This document shows, one piece after another, positions 21,336 through 29,360 of a stretch of 36,483 bases of DNA. How positions within the stretch are numbered: position 1 is the stretch's first letter; every line of letters begins with the position of its first letter. The translations under genes and the position numbers were made by a program. The notes beneath the pieces were generated by a model. That model had not been told where the DNA came from and did no database searches. It saw only the letters and a list, made by a program, of their open reading frames with translations. The stretch covers positions 1 through 36,483 of the forward strand of contig JAQYLI010000024.1 of assembly GCA_028720105.1 (NCBI GenBank), read 5' to 3'. Source of the stretch: Oscillospiraceae bacterium (GTDB lineage Bacteria > Bacillota > Clostridia > Oscillospirales > Ruminococcaceae).

Positions 21336-23240
21336 ATGAAAACTCAGAACAGGATACCCGTAAGCGCCTACCGTCCGTCGGGATTTATGGGCAGATACTG
21401 CGAGCTTGTACGCAAAGAGATGATACCCTATCAGTACAAAGTGCTTCGTGACGAGGCGGAGGACGCCGAGAAAAGCCACGTTATCGCCAATTTCATAAAC
21501 GCAGGAAAGGCGCTTCGGGGCGAGGATACGGGAGACGGCTTTTACGGTATGGTCTTTCAGGACAGCGACGCCGCAAAATGGATAGAAGCTGCGGCATATT
21601 CCCTGGCATTGCACCCCAACAAAGAGCTTGAAAGCGAAACTGACGGGCTGATCGACCTTATCGCCGCCGCTCAGGACAAGGACGGCTATCTGAACACACG
21701 CTTTACCGTTACCGACAGGGACAAGCGCTGGACAAATCTCCTTGAGGGACACGAGCTTTACTGTTCGGGTCATATGATGGAGGCTGCCTGCGCCTATTTT
21801 GAAGCTACGGGAAAGAGAACGCTCCTTGACGTTATGGAAAGGAATGCGGAGCATATCTACCGCCGCTTTATCACAGATAAGACCCCGGGATATCCGGGAC
21901 ACCCCGAAATTGAGCTTGCCCTTATGAAAATGTACCGCACAACCGGCAATGTCCATTGCCTTGAGCTGGCGGAGCATTTCATAAACTGCCGCGGTGCCGA
22001 CCCCGAATATTACGAAAAGGAAAAGGCGGCAAGGGACTGGTATGTCTGGGGCAACAACCCCTGCGACCACGATTACCAGCAGAGCGGCAGACCTGTGAGA
22101 GAGCAGTCCGACGCCACGGGACACGCCGTAAGAGCGGTATATCTTTACACGGGAATGGCAGACCTTGCCTCGGAAACGGACGATAAGGAGCTTTTTGCCG
22201 CCTGCCGCCGTCTATGGGAGAGCATTGTGAACAGGCGTATGTATGTTACGGGAGGAATTGGCTCAACGGTTCACGGAGAAGCCTTTTCCGCCGATTACGA
22301 CCTGCCTTCGGACACGGCATATTCCGAGACCTGCGCCGCTATCGGGCTTATGTTCTTCGCTTCCCGTATGCTTGAAAACGATGTGAACGGCGAATACGGC
22401 GATATTATGGAGAGAGCCTTTTATAATACCGTCCTTGCGGGCATTCAGCTTGACGGAAAGAGGTTTTTCTATGTAAATCCTCTTGAAACTGTTCCCGGGA
22501 TAACGGGAGCGGTGCAGACACAAAGGCACGTGCTTATGACCCGTCCCAAATGGTATGCCTGCGCCTGCTGTCCACCCAATGCGGCAAGGCTCATTTCCTC
22601 GGTGGGTCAGTATGCCTACGGCGAAAAGGACAACACGGTATACTGCCATATGTTTGCGCCCGGAGAGGTCACATTCTCAAACGGCGTAAGGCTTCTGTGC
22701 GAAACAGGTTATCCCTACAGCTTTGAGATATGCTACACCGTTTCGGGAAATGGCAGGCTTGCCGTCAGAATACCTGGTTGGAGCGGAAAATATTCGGTAA
22801 GCAAAAACGGCACGGAATTTGTTCCCGAATTGGAAAAGGGCTATGTATACATAAATGTTTCGGACGGGGACAGGATAAATATTTCTCTTGACGGAACACC
22901 CCGCTTTGTCTATGCTTCGGAAAAGGTGCCCTCACTTTCGGGCAAGGCAGCACTTTGCAGAGGTCCCCTCGTATACTGCTTTGAGGGAGCTGACAACAAT
23001 GGAGACGTGCTTTCCCTGTCGGCAGATACAAAGGGAGATATACGTCCGATGGGATTTGATGAGGAGCTTCTCGGCGGTACGGAACCCATAGCCGTACCGG
23101 GATATAAACGGGAGCCGCAGAAGGAGCTTTACTCTTCCGATGCGCCGAAAAATACTCCCGTTACCCTTTATGCCATACCCTACAGCCTGTGGGGCAACAG
23201 AGGCGAAAATCAGATGAGGGTATGGATGGATATCAGCTGA
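21336..23240 (+). CDS. GH127 beta-L-arabinofuranosidase-like glycosidase
   Basis: A 634-residue glycoside hydrolase of family GH127 (former DUF1680), intracellular (no signal peptide). ATG 21336 follows GGAGGG at seven bases. The zinc/cysteine centre is intact: Glu331 and Cys333 in YSETCAA and the adjacent Cys411-Cys412 in CACCPPNAAR correspond to Glu338, Cys340, Cys417 and Cys418 of bifidobacterial HypBA1, in which one Cys is the nucleophile; Glu315 in HGEAFS matches the acid/base Glu322. The N-terminal two thirds form an (alpha/alpha)6 barrel, followed by beta domains. Expected activity is release of L-arabinose from beta-arabinooligosaccharides, as on plant hydroxyproline-rich glycoproteins. 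No transporter is adjacent. Confidence 0.93.
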   Translation: MKTQNRIPVSAYRPSGFMGRYCELVRKEMIPYQYKVLRDEAEDAEKSHVIANFINAGKALRGEDTGDGFYGMVFQDSDAAKWIEAAAYSLALHPNKELESETDGLIDLIAAAQDKDGYLNTRFTVTDRDKRWTNLLEGHELYCSGHMMEAACAYFEATGKRTLLDVMERNAEHIYRRFITDKTPGYPGHPEIELALMKMYRTTGNVHCLELAEHFINCRGADPEYYEKEKAARDWYVWGNNPCDHDYQQSGRPVREQSDATGHAVRAVYLYTGMADLASETDDKELFAACRRLWESIVNRRMYVTGGIGSTVHGEAFSADYDLPSDTAYSETCAAIGLMFFASRMLENDVNGEYGDIMERAFYNTVLAGIQLDGKRFFYVNPLETVPGITGAVQTQRHVLMTRPKWYACACCPPNAARLISSVGQYAYGEKDNTVYCHMFAPGEVTFSNGVRLLCETGYPYSFEICYTVSGNGRLAVRIPGWSGKYSVSKNGTEFVPELEKGYVYINVSDGDRINISLDGTPRFVYASEKVPSLSGKAALCRGPLVYCFEGADNNGDVLSLSADTKGDIRPMGFDEELLGGTEPIAVPGYKREPQKELYSSDAPKNTPVTLYAIPYSLWGNRGENQMRVWMDIS

Positions 23241-23255
23241 TCTCATATCATTCAT

Positions 23256-23300
23256 AACATACCGCACAAAGCCGTCTGAAGCGGCTTTGTGCGGTATGTT
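23256..23300 (+). terminator. Long perfect-stem terminator after GH127
   Basis: A perfect 19-bp stem (23256-23274 with 23282-23300) and a seven-base loop, starting AACATACCGC. The T-run is mostly in the stem itself, followed by TTCAG. Confidence 0.85.
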
Positions 23301-23407
23301 TTCAGATAATGCCCTCTACCCATTACAAACTAATGACAAATATTTCGTATAAATTTGTTAAATATGATGATTTTCTGAGATTTTTGAATTTTTTTATTCG
23401 TTCCATA

Positions 23408-23436
23408 TTGCTTTTAGGTTTACAATATGGTATAAT
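23408..23436 (+). promoter_or_regulatory. Promoter of the polysaccharide cluster
   Basis: TTGCTT at 23408-23413, a 17-bp spacer and TATAAT at 23431-23436. A leader of about 60 bases follows up to the TTG start at 23503. It is the first clear promoter for a run of nine co-directional genes. Confidence 0.6.
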
Positions 23437-23502
23437 GTCAAAGAAAGATGGTTAAACTATATGTTCTTGAAGACAAGCTTCTGACAAAAAGGAGTTTTAG
23501 AA

Positions 23503-24612
23503 TTGATAATATATATTCTGCTCCCGATAGTCCTGCTTATTCCGGGTATTTTTTTATGCCGTGAAAAAACAGGCAAGGCAGGCAAAGCTGTGTATTCTGC
23601 TTTTTTCGGAATAGTGATATTTCTCCTTATGGCATTTCGCAGCTTTGTAGGAACAGATTATCTTTCCTATGCGCAGCTTTACAACTATTTTAATTTCTCG
23701 GAAATGACCGATGTCTCAGGGCTTGCCCACGAAAAGGGCTTTGTGGTACCGCTGAAGATACTCTGTGATATTTTTGACAATTATCACGCCCTGTTTGCGG
23801 TCACAGCGTTTATCATCGCTGCTGCCTGCGCAGTATACATATATAAATTCTCCTCAAATCCCTGCATAAGCGCTCTGGCTTTTGTCTGCTTCGGTATGCT
23901 GTTTTATTCTATGAATTTTATCAGGCAGGTCATAGCAGGCATTATCGTAATGTACGCGCTGGAGTTTATCAAGGAAAAGAGCTTTCTTAGATATCTTGTC
24001 GCCGTGCTGCTTGCGTCCTGTTTCCATTGGTCGGCGCTGGTGATGATACCCTTCTATTTTATCCTGCAGATAAAGCTCGAGCCCCTTATCCTGGCTGCAT
24101 ACGCGGCAGTCTCGGCAATGCTGGTGGTATTTGCACCCGATATAATAGACTTCGGGCTGAAAACGTTCTATACCAAATATCTCACAGATTATACCCCCGA
24201 TCTCGGCAGTGGGATATCTCCCGCATATCTTCTGTGCTACGGCGCAGTCTTTGCGGTGGCATTTGCTTTAAGGAAGCGGCTTTATGAGAAAAACGCAATG
24301 AACAGCGTTTATCTTTCCTGCCTCTTTTTCATAGTAATGTTCGAGCTTCTCGGAGCCGGCTATGCAATGCTTTCCAGATTTGGACTGCTGTTTGTAATGC
24401 CTGCTTTTATGGGTCTTGCGCCCGACCTCATCTCCTCAGCTGAAGAAGCCTGTGCAGAAAAGCTTGCCGGAAAGCCCCGTCTTGCAAAACTATGCGTTTA
24501 CGGCGCGTTTGCGCTTATCGCCATAGGCTTTTATCTGTGGCTTATTCTCACAAACAGCAACGGAGCCGTTCCTTACCGCACGGTTTTTGAATACACACAG
24601 GAGCTATGGTAA
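23503..24612 (+). CDS. EpsG-family polysaccharide polymerase
   Basis: A 369-residue polytopic protein with about ten membrane helices. It starts with TTG, eight bases after AAAGGAG. The EpsG-type signature is visible as FRSFVGTDYLSYAQLYN near residues 45-61, followed by FHWSAL near 174, which corresponds to the H-xSAl motif of Wzy-like polymerases. EpsG proteins join repeat units of exopolysaccharide at the outer face of the membrane. It heads the polysaccharide block, though no Wzx flippase is visible in this window. Confidence 0.85.
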   Translation: MIIYILLPIVLLIPGIFLCREKTGKAGKAVYSAFFGIVIFLLMAFRSFVGTDYLSYAQLYNYFNFSEMTDVSGLAHEKGFVVPLKILCDIFDNYHALFAVTAFIIAAACAVYIYKFSSNPCISALAFVCFGMLFYSMNFIRQVIAGIIVMYALEFIKEKSFLRYLVAVLLASCFHWSALVMIPFYFILQIKLEPLILAAYAAVSAMLVVFAPDIIDFGLKTFYTKYLTDYTPDLGSGISPAYLLCYGAVFAVAFALRKRLYEKNAMNSVYLSCLFFIVMFELLGAGYAMLSRFGLLFVMPAFMGLAPDLISSAEEACAEKLAGKPRLAKLCVYGAFALIAIGFYLWLILTNSNGAVPYRTVFEYTQELW

Positions 24613-24625
24613 AGGAGCTGAGCCG

Positions 24626-25126
24626 ATGTTTGGCAATATTTGCATAGAAATCGCAAAAAAGGAAAGCAGACACAGCGCCGCAGGAAATGCGCTTACCTGT
24701 GCTGCTATCACTCTCGTTTTCGTGTTCTGGCGGTTTGAGGGCTATCTGTCCCCTTCAATAATGTCGCTGATGACCAAGGGAGCTGCCCTGCTGATGATAT
24801 TCTGCTGGTTCAGTATGTCCTTTTCATCTGGACTTCTGGAAAGATGCAGCTTCGCGGTCTTTACCGCATTATTCTGGAATATTCCGTCTGTGGTATGCCT
24901 TTGGGCGGACAGTATGACTCCCCGCAGCTTCAACAGCGCCCTGTATCTTGCAGGAGAATATTCACGTCTGCTGGTTCCCTATTCTCTGGGAGGACTGCCG
25001 ATTTTCAGCAGTATGGATTATGTGACATCTGCGGCGGTTTTTTCCGGGGTATGCTTGATAATTTATATCTCGGGAATGTTGTCGCTTAAAGCGAGAACGC
25101 TCCCCGACAGCAAAAGTAACGTCTGA
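24626..25126 (+). CDS. Unknown four-helix membrane protein
   Basis: A 166-residue protein starting MFGNICIEIAKKE eight bases after AAGGAG; the longer frame from 24587 overlaps the polymerase end. About four membrane helices: residues 21-38, 43-65, 72-92 and 133-153. Trp, Phe and Cys are frequent in the helices. I do not recognise the family. It lies 13 bases after the polymerase and is presumably co-transcribed, so it may be a partner of the polymerase or of the secreted protein encoded next. Confidence 0.7.
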   Translation: MFGNICIEIAKKESRHSAAGNALTCAAITLVFVFWRFEGYLSPSIMSLMTKGAALLMIFCWFSMSFSSGLLERCSFAVFTALFWNIPSVVCLWADSMTPRSFNSALYLAGEYSRLLVPYSLGGLPIFSSMDYVTSAAVFSGVCLIIYISGMLSLKARTLPDSKSNV

Positions 25127-25204
25127 TATTTGTCTCGAAAGAGTCAAATTATCCGGCTGCGTAAAAGCAGTCAACATATATATCATTTTAGGAGGATAAC
25201 TACC

Positions 25205-25942
25205 ATGAAAATGAAAAAAAGTGTAGCATTTGTATGCGCTTGTGCAATGGCATTATCTATGGTTTCCATTTCCGCTTACGCAGTTGACTACGGTAACGGA
25301 GGAAGCGGCGGAAGCTCAAGCGGAAGCACAGGCGGCGGAACTGCATCACCTATCGTAACTCCCATTGAGGACAATAAGGAAGAAAACTCCGGCGAGGAAA
25401 AGACCGAGGAAGCTCCCAAGGTTGAGACAGTTGTTGAAAGCAAGGCTGTAAACGAAGCTATCGCTACCGGCGAGCCCGTTCCCGTAAAGGGCGATTCCAT
25501 CGTTCTCGGAAAGGCTGCTGTAGCTGCTATCTTAAAATCAGAAACTCCCGTTTCATTTGAAAACCAGGATACCGGTATTACCATTACCATCGACCCTGCA
25601 AAGGTTCAGAATGTCGGCAAGCTCGACCTCGGTATGGATGTCCAGAAAAACGATACAGGCTTAGAGATCACTCCAGCAATGACAGGTGATTTTGGTCTTA
25701 CTCTCTCTGTTACTATCCCCAAGGCAAACATTCCTGCTACTGTTGATGTAAACAATGCCCGCCTTTTCTATGTTTCCGATGAAGGAAAGGTAACAGACCT
25801 CGGCTCCATCAAGCCTAATGAGGACGGCGGATTTACCATCGACATTACTCACGCTTCCAGCTACATTATTTCTTCGGCTGCAATTGAGGACATCTCCGCA
25901 GGCGCAGGACTTGACGGTACAGGCGACGTTATCGAAGACTGA
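25205..25942 (+). CDS. Secreted beta-domain protein within the polysaccharide cluster
   Basis: A 245-residue precursor. MKMKKSVAFVCACAMALSMVSISAYA is a signal peptide with an AYA-V cleavage site. Next come a Gly/Ser spacer (GNGGSGGSSSGSTGGG) and an acidic Glu/Lys segment, then one beta-rich domain (about 95-230) ending in FTIDITHASSYIIS, a pattern common at the end of surface beta-sandwich domains in Firmicutes. There is no sortase motif or lipobox, so it is either released or held non-covalently. The ribosome site GGAGG is strong. Codons are notably richer in T-ending forms (GCT, GTT) than the genes around it, as in highly expressed genes. Function unknown; association with the polysaccharide is inference. 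Confidence 0.75.
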   Translation: MKMKKSVAFVCACAMALSMVSISAYAVDYGNGGSGGSSSGSTGGGTASPIVTPIEDNKEENSGEEKTEEAPKVETVVESKAVNEAIATGEPVPVKGDSIVLGKAAVAAILKSETPVSFENQDTGITITIDPAKVQNVGKLDLGMDVQKNDTGLEITPAMTGDFGLTLSVTIPKANIPATVDVNNARLFYVSDEGKVTDLGSIKPNEDGGFTIDITHASSYIISSAAIEDISAGAGLDGTGDVIED

Positions 25943-26108
25943 TTTCGTTTCTCCTCCATAAACAGGGCATTATGGCAGCTGCATTATTTCTGTTTTGATC
26001 AGTTTAATGCGGGCCGCATATGTCCTGTTTATGTTTCATTACTCTATGATAAATATGGGTCTGATGACGGGACAGATGCTCAGATTCATGAATAAGGGAT
26101 GTTGGGCA

Positions 26109-27305
26109 TTGTCTAAAAAAGTATTGTTTGTTGCCTCAGTTGTCAAAAAACATATAAATCAGTTCCATCTTACATATCTGAAATGGTTTAAGGAACGGGG
26201 ATATGAGGTTCACGTCTGTGCAAGGAACGATTTCGAGGACGGGGAAAAATGTGTTATCCCCTATTGTGATAAATATTTTGACCTGCCTTTCAGCAGATCG
26301 CCCCTTTCACTTTCCAACCTGACAGCGTTTTTTAAGCTAAAAAACATTATAGACAGCGGAGATTATGAGCTTATCCACTGCCATACTCCCGTTGCAGCGG
26401 TCATTACAAGGCTTGCGGCAGTAAGATTCAGGCAAAAGGGCAAAAAGGTCATTTACACCGCTCACGGTTTTCACTTTTTCAAGGGTGCTCCCGCAGTGAG
26501 CAGGCTGTATTACGTTGTCGAAAAATTTCTTGCTCCGTTTACCGACGCCATAATCACCATAAATCAGGAGGATTATGAAGCAGCAGAAAAATTCTGCAAA
26601 AAATGCGGCTGCAAAAGCTATCTCGTTCACGGAGTGGGCGTAGATACGATAAGAATAAGAAACACAAAGGTAGACCGCAGCGCCGTCAGAAAAAATCTCG
26701 GAATTCCCGATGATGCATTTGTAATAATGACTACCGTTGAGATAAACCGCAACAAGAACATTGCAACGGCTCTCAGAGCCTTTGAAAAGGTTAAAAAGCC
26801 GAATATGTTCTATCTGGTCTGCGGCAGCGGAGATATGAAGAGTCATTGTATGGAGCTTGCCAAAGCTCTCGGTATCTCGGATAATGTTATCTTCGCAGGC
26901 TACAGGTACGATGTTTTCACCCTGCTCCATATTGCCGATGTATTCCTTTTCCCGTCATACAGAGAAGGCTTGGGCATAGCTGCCATTGAGGCAATGTCCG
27001 CAGGACTTCCTGTCATTGCTTCCGATATTAGAGGCGTGACTGAGTATGCCGTGAACGGAAAGAACAGTCTCCTTTTCCGTCCCGACGATGTGGACGGCTT
27101 TGCGGGCGCGATAGCAACCCTGGAAAGCAACGAGAAACTGAGAAAAGAACTTGGTGCCGAAGCGGAAAGATCCGTGTACAAATTTGATATCCGCTGCTCT
27201 GTCAAAGCAATGTCGGAAATATACTGCGAATATGCGGATATTCCCGTAAGCGGCAATCACGAATGTACCGAAAACGCTTCCGATTATGAAAGAGCAAGCG
27301 TATGA
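26109..27305 (+). CDS. Glycosyltransferase family 4
   Basis: A GT-B-fold glycosyltransferase of about 398 residues. I start at TTG 26109 (SKKVLFVASVVKKHINQFH), nine bases after AAGGGA, because this matches the usual N-terminus; in-frame ATG 26088 or earlier codons would add an unrelated hydrophobic stretch. Seen: CHTPVAAVITRLAA, TAHGFHFFKG in the acceptor domain, VHGVGVDT, the nucleotide-binding TTVEINRNKN segment and the GT4 E-x7-E motif in YREGLGIAAIEAMSAGLPVIASDIRG. It should add a sugar from a nucleotide donor to the growing lipid-linked repeat unit on the cytosolic face. It overlaps the next gene by 4 bases (ATGA). Confidence 0.88.
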   Translation: MSKKVLFVASVVKKHINQFHLTYLKWFKERGYEVHVCARNDFEDGEKCVIPYCDKYFDLPFSRSPLSLSNLTAFFKLKNIIDSGDYELIHCHTPVAAVITRLAAVRFRQKGKKVIYTAHGFHFFKGAPAVSRLYYVVEKFLAPFTDAIITINQEDYEAAEKFCKKCGCKSYLVHGVGVDTIRIRNTKVDRSAVRKNLGIPDDAFVIMTTVEINRNKNIATALRAFEKVKKPNMFYLVCGSGDMKSHCMELAKALGISDNVIFAGYRYDVFTLLHIADVFLFPSYREGLGIAAIEAMSAGLPVIASDIRGVTEYAVNGKNSLLFRPDDVDGFAGAIATLESNEKLRKELGAEAERSVYKFDIRCSVKAMSEIYCEYADIPVSGNHECTENASDYERASV

Positions 27306-28567
27306 AACAGCAAGATTCAGCTGCATACAGGTCAGAAGAGCCTGTTTTTGCCGCTGTAAAGGATAGCATCGCTCCTGTGATCTATATGTTTGCACTGCAT
27401 ATCGTCAGAAGAGCACAGGCTCTTAACATCAAAAGGCTGTACTTTTTCTCCCGTGACGGTTATTCCGTTATGAGAGCCGCCGAAGAGATATGCAGAAAAG
27501 AAAATATCAGCCTTGAAATGACGTATTTTTACTGTTCAAGGTACTCTCTGAGAATGGCGGCATACCGCTTTAAGGACAGCTGCGCTTATGAGAAGCTGTT
27601 CTGTGAAAGCTACCGTATGTCTCCGAAAAACATTCTTATGAGGGCAGGTCTTGACGAAAATGAGCGTTTGACGGTTTACAAGGACCTGAACCTTGAAGCG
27701 TCCGTTGAAGACGAGCTTATGGACAGAAGCAGAGCTAATGACTTCTGCGGCAGACTTAGAGGCTCTGAATGTTTTGAACGCATACTTACCCAAAAATCAG
27801 ACAGGGCTTATGCTGCTGCCGAAGAATATTTCAGACAGTGCGGTATGGACGAATATGACCATATCGGAGTTGTCGACCTCGGCTGGACAGGTTCTATGCA
27901 GTATACGCTTAAACGTCTGCTGGAGTCCTGCAAAATAAATTGCAGGATAACAGGCTTCTATCTGGGACTTCTGGAAGAACCTTTGAATTACCCCGACAGC
28001 ATTTATGAGCCGTGGCTCTTTGAAGGCGGCAAAAATTCATTTATCAAGGCGTGGTTTTCCCAAAACCTCCTTGAATGTATCTGCACAGCCCCTCACGGAA
28101 TGACCACAGGCTATGAAAAGACCGAAACGGGCATTACTCCCGTTTTCGCTGAAAATGAAAACGATCCTGAGCTTATCCGCAGGCTCTCCGACATTATGGC
28201 AGAGTATGCGCGGCAGGCTTCGGGTTTTGAATACAATGTAAAGAGAAATAGAAAAGCTGCGATAAGGAAGCTGAAAGGACTAATGTTCACGCCCTGCAAG
28301 GAAACGGCGGAGAGCTTTGCCGCTTTCGGCTTCTGCGACGATATAAGCGAATGCTATCACGGCAGTCTTTGCGGAAAAATGACGGCAAAGCAGTTTTCCG
28401 ACTGCTTTTTCCGCAGAAAGGGCACTGTAAGACCATATTGGTTTTATGGAGCTTTAGCCCGTTCGGGACTGTTTCCGAAGATGTTGTACAGGTATCTGTA
28501 TTACTTCTCCGAAGCGGCAAGGTACTTTATCGTCACGAACAAAAAGAGGGTGAACAACAATGGCTGA
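27302..28567 (+). CDS. COG5610-like protein lacking the HAD domain
   Basis: A 421-residue protein that resembles the C-terminal half of the HAD protein encoded at 29357. Shared landmarks are LYFFSRDGYSVM (there LFLSRDGYIVKK), a YFYCSRYSLRMAA segment (there YVYWSRAAAAKL), and VVDLGWTGSMQYTLKRLL (there TVDCGWAGSGNIMLEAF). It has no N-terminal HAD nucleophile motif of the DxFDT kind, so it is a stand-alone version of the second domain. Such domains occur in polysaccharide clusters next to glycosyltransferases and are uncharacterised. It overlaps genes on both sides (4 and 8 bases), so it is tightly co-expressed with the GT4 and GT2 genes. Confidence 0.75.
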   Translation: MKQQDSAAYRSEEPVFAAVKDSIAPVIYMFALHIVRRAQALNIKRLYFFSRDGYSVMRAAEEICRKENISLEMTYFYCSRYSLRMAAYRFKDSCAYEKLFCESYRMSPKNILMRAGLDENERLTVYKDLNLEASVEDELMDRSRANDFCGRLRGSECFERILTQKSDRAYAAAEEYFRQCGMDEYDHIGVVDLGWTGSMQYTLKRLLESCKINCRITGFYLGLLEEPLNYPDSIYEPWLFEGGKNSFIKAWFSQNLLECICTAPHGMTTGYEKTETGITPVFAENENDPELIRRLSDIMAEYARQASGFEYNVKRNRKAAIRKLKGLMFTPCKETAESFAAFGFCDDISECYHGSLCGKMTAKQFSDCFFRRKGTVRPYWFYGALARSGLFPKMLYRYLYYFSEAARYFIVTNKKRVNNNG

Positions 28568-29360
28568 ACCGCTTCTTTCGGTAATTATGGGCGTGTACAA
28601 CTGTCCCACCGAGGAAATGCTGATGAGGGCAGTCAGATCTGTCCTTGAACAGACCTTTTCCGATTTTGAATTTATTATCTGCGACGACGGCTCGAACAAC
28701 GGAACCTATGAGTGGCTAAAAAAAGCCGCTGAAGAGGACAGCAGGATCGTCCTTATCAGAAACAAACGCAATATGAGCCTTGCTTACTCGCTGAATAAAT
28801 GCATCGAGACAGCACGAGGCAGATATATCGCACGACAGGACGCAGACGATTATTCTATGCCCCGACGCTTTGAAACACAGATAAACTACCTGGACAGCCA
28901 TTCTCAGTATGCATTTGTGGGCAGCGATTGCTGCTTGTTTGACAGCAGCGTTTACGGCAGCAGAAAAATGCCCCATCACCCTAAAAAAATTGATTTTCTT
29001 TTCAACTCCCCTTTTATTCACGGCTCGGTAATGTTCAGACGCGAGGTATTTGACCGCGAGCTTTACCGCCCCTGCGGATATTCACGCAAATATGAGGACT
29101 ATGACCTCTTTATGCGCCTTTACAGGGACAAGCAGTTCGGAGCTAACATCAATGAACAGCTATATGCCTTCTATGCGGATATGTCCGAGAGGCACGTCCC
29201 GAAAATTATGCGAATTGATGAAGCGGCTGTGCGTTATAACGGTTTTAAGGAGCTGGGACTTCTGCCAATGGGATTTATCTACGTAATAAAGCCCTTTGTG
29301 CTGGCGCTTCTCCCCCACGCCTGCCTTATTTCCCTTAAACGCCAGTTCAACCGCATATGA
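28560..29360 (+). CDS. Glycosyltransferase family 2
   Basis: A 266-residue GT-A-fold enzyme. Motifs: LSVIMGVYNCPTEEMLMRAVRSVL at the N-terminus, FIICDDGSNNGT, RNKRNMSLAYSLN, the metal-binding DADD in ARQDADDYSMPRR, and KYEDYDLFMRL (the ED base motif). A C-terminal hydrophobic stretch (about 240-256, FIYVIKPFVLALLP) may dock it on the membrane. It should add a sugar to the lipid-linked repeat unit. It overlaps the preceding gene by 8 bases and the next by 4, a translationally coupled series. Confidence 0.9.
   Translation: MAEPLLSVIMGVYNCPTEEMLMRAVRSVLEQTFSDFEFIICDDGSNNGTYEWLKKAAEEDSRIVLIRNKRNMSLAYSLNKCIETARGRYIARQDADDYSMPRRFETQINYLDSHSQYAFVGSDCCLFDSSVYGSRKMPHHPKKIDFLFNSPFIHGSVMFRREVFDRELYRPCGYSRKYEDYDLFMRLYRDKQFGANINEQLYAFYADMSERHVPKIMRIDEAAVRYNGFKELGLLPMGFIYVIKPFVLALLPHACLISLKRQFNRI

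Noticed and set aside
21315-22124. 269-residue open frame on the - strand
   Set aside because: It lies fully inside the GH127 gene, which has intact catalytic residues; the antisense frame has no ribosome site and no family resemblance. It is a codon-bias shadow.
26337-26930. 197-residue open frame on the - strand
   Set aside because: Antisense to the GT4 gene with its conserved motifs; no start signal, no recognisable domain.
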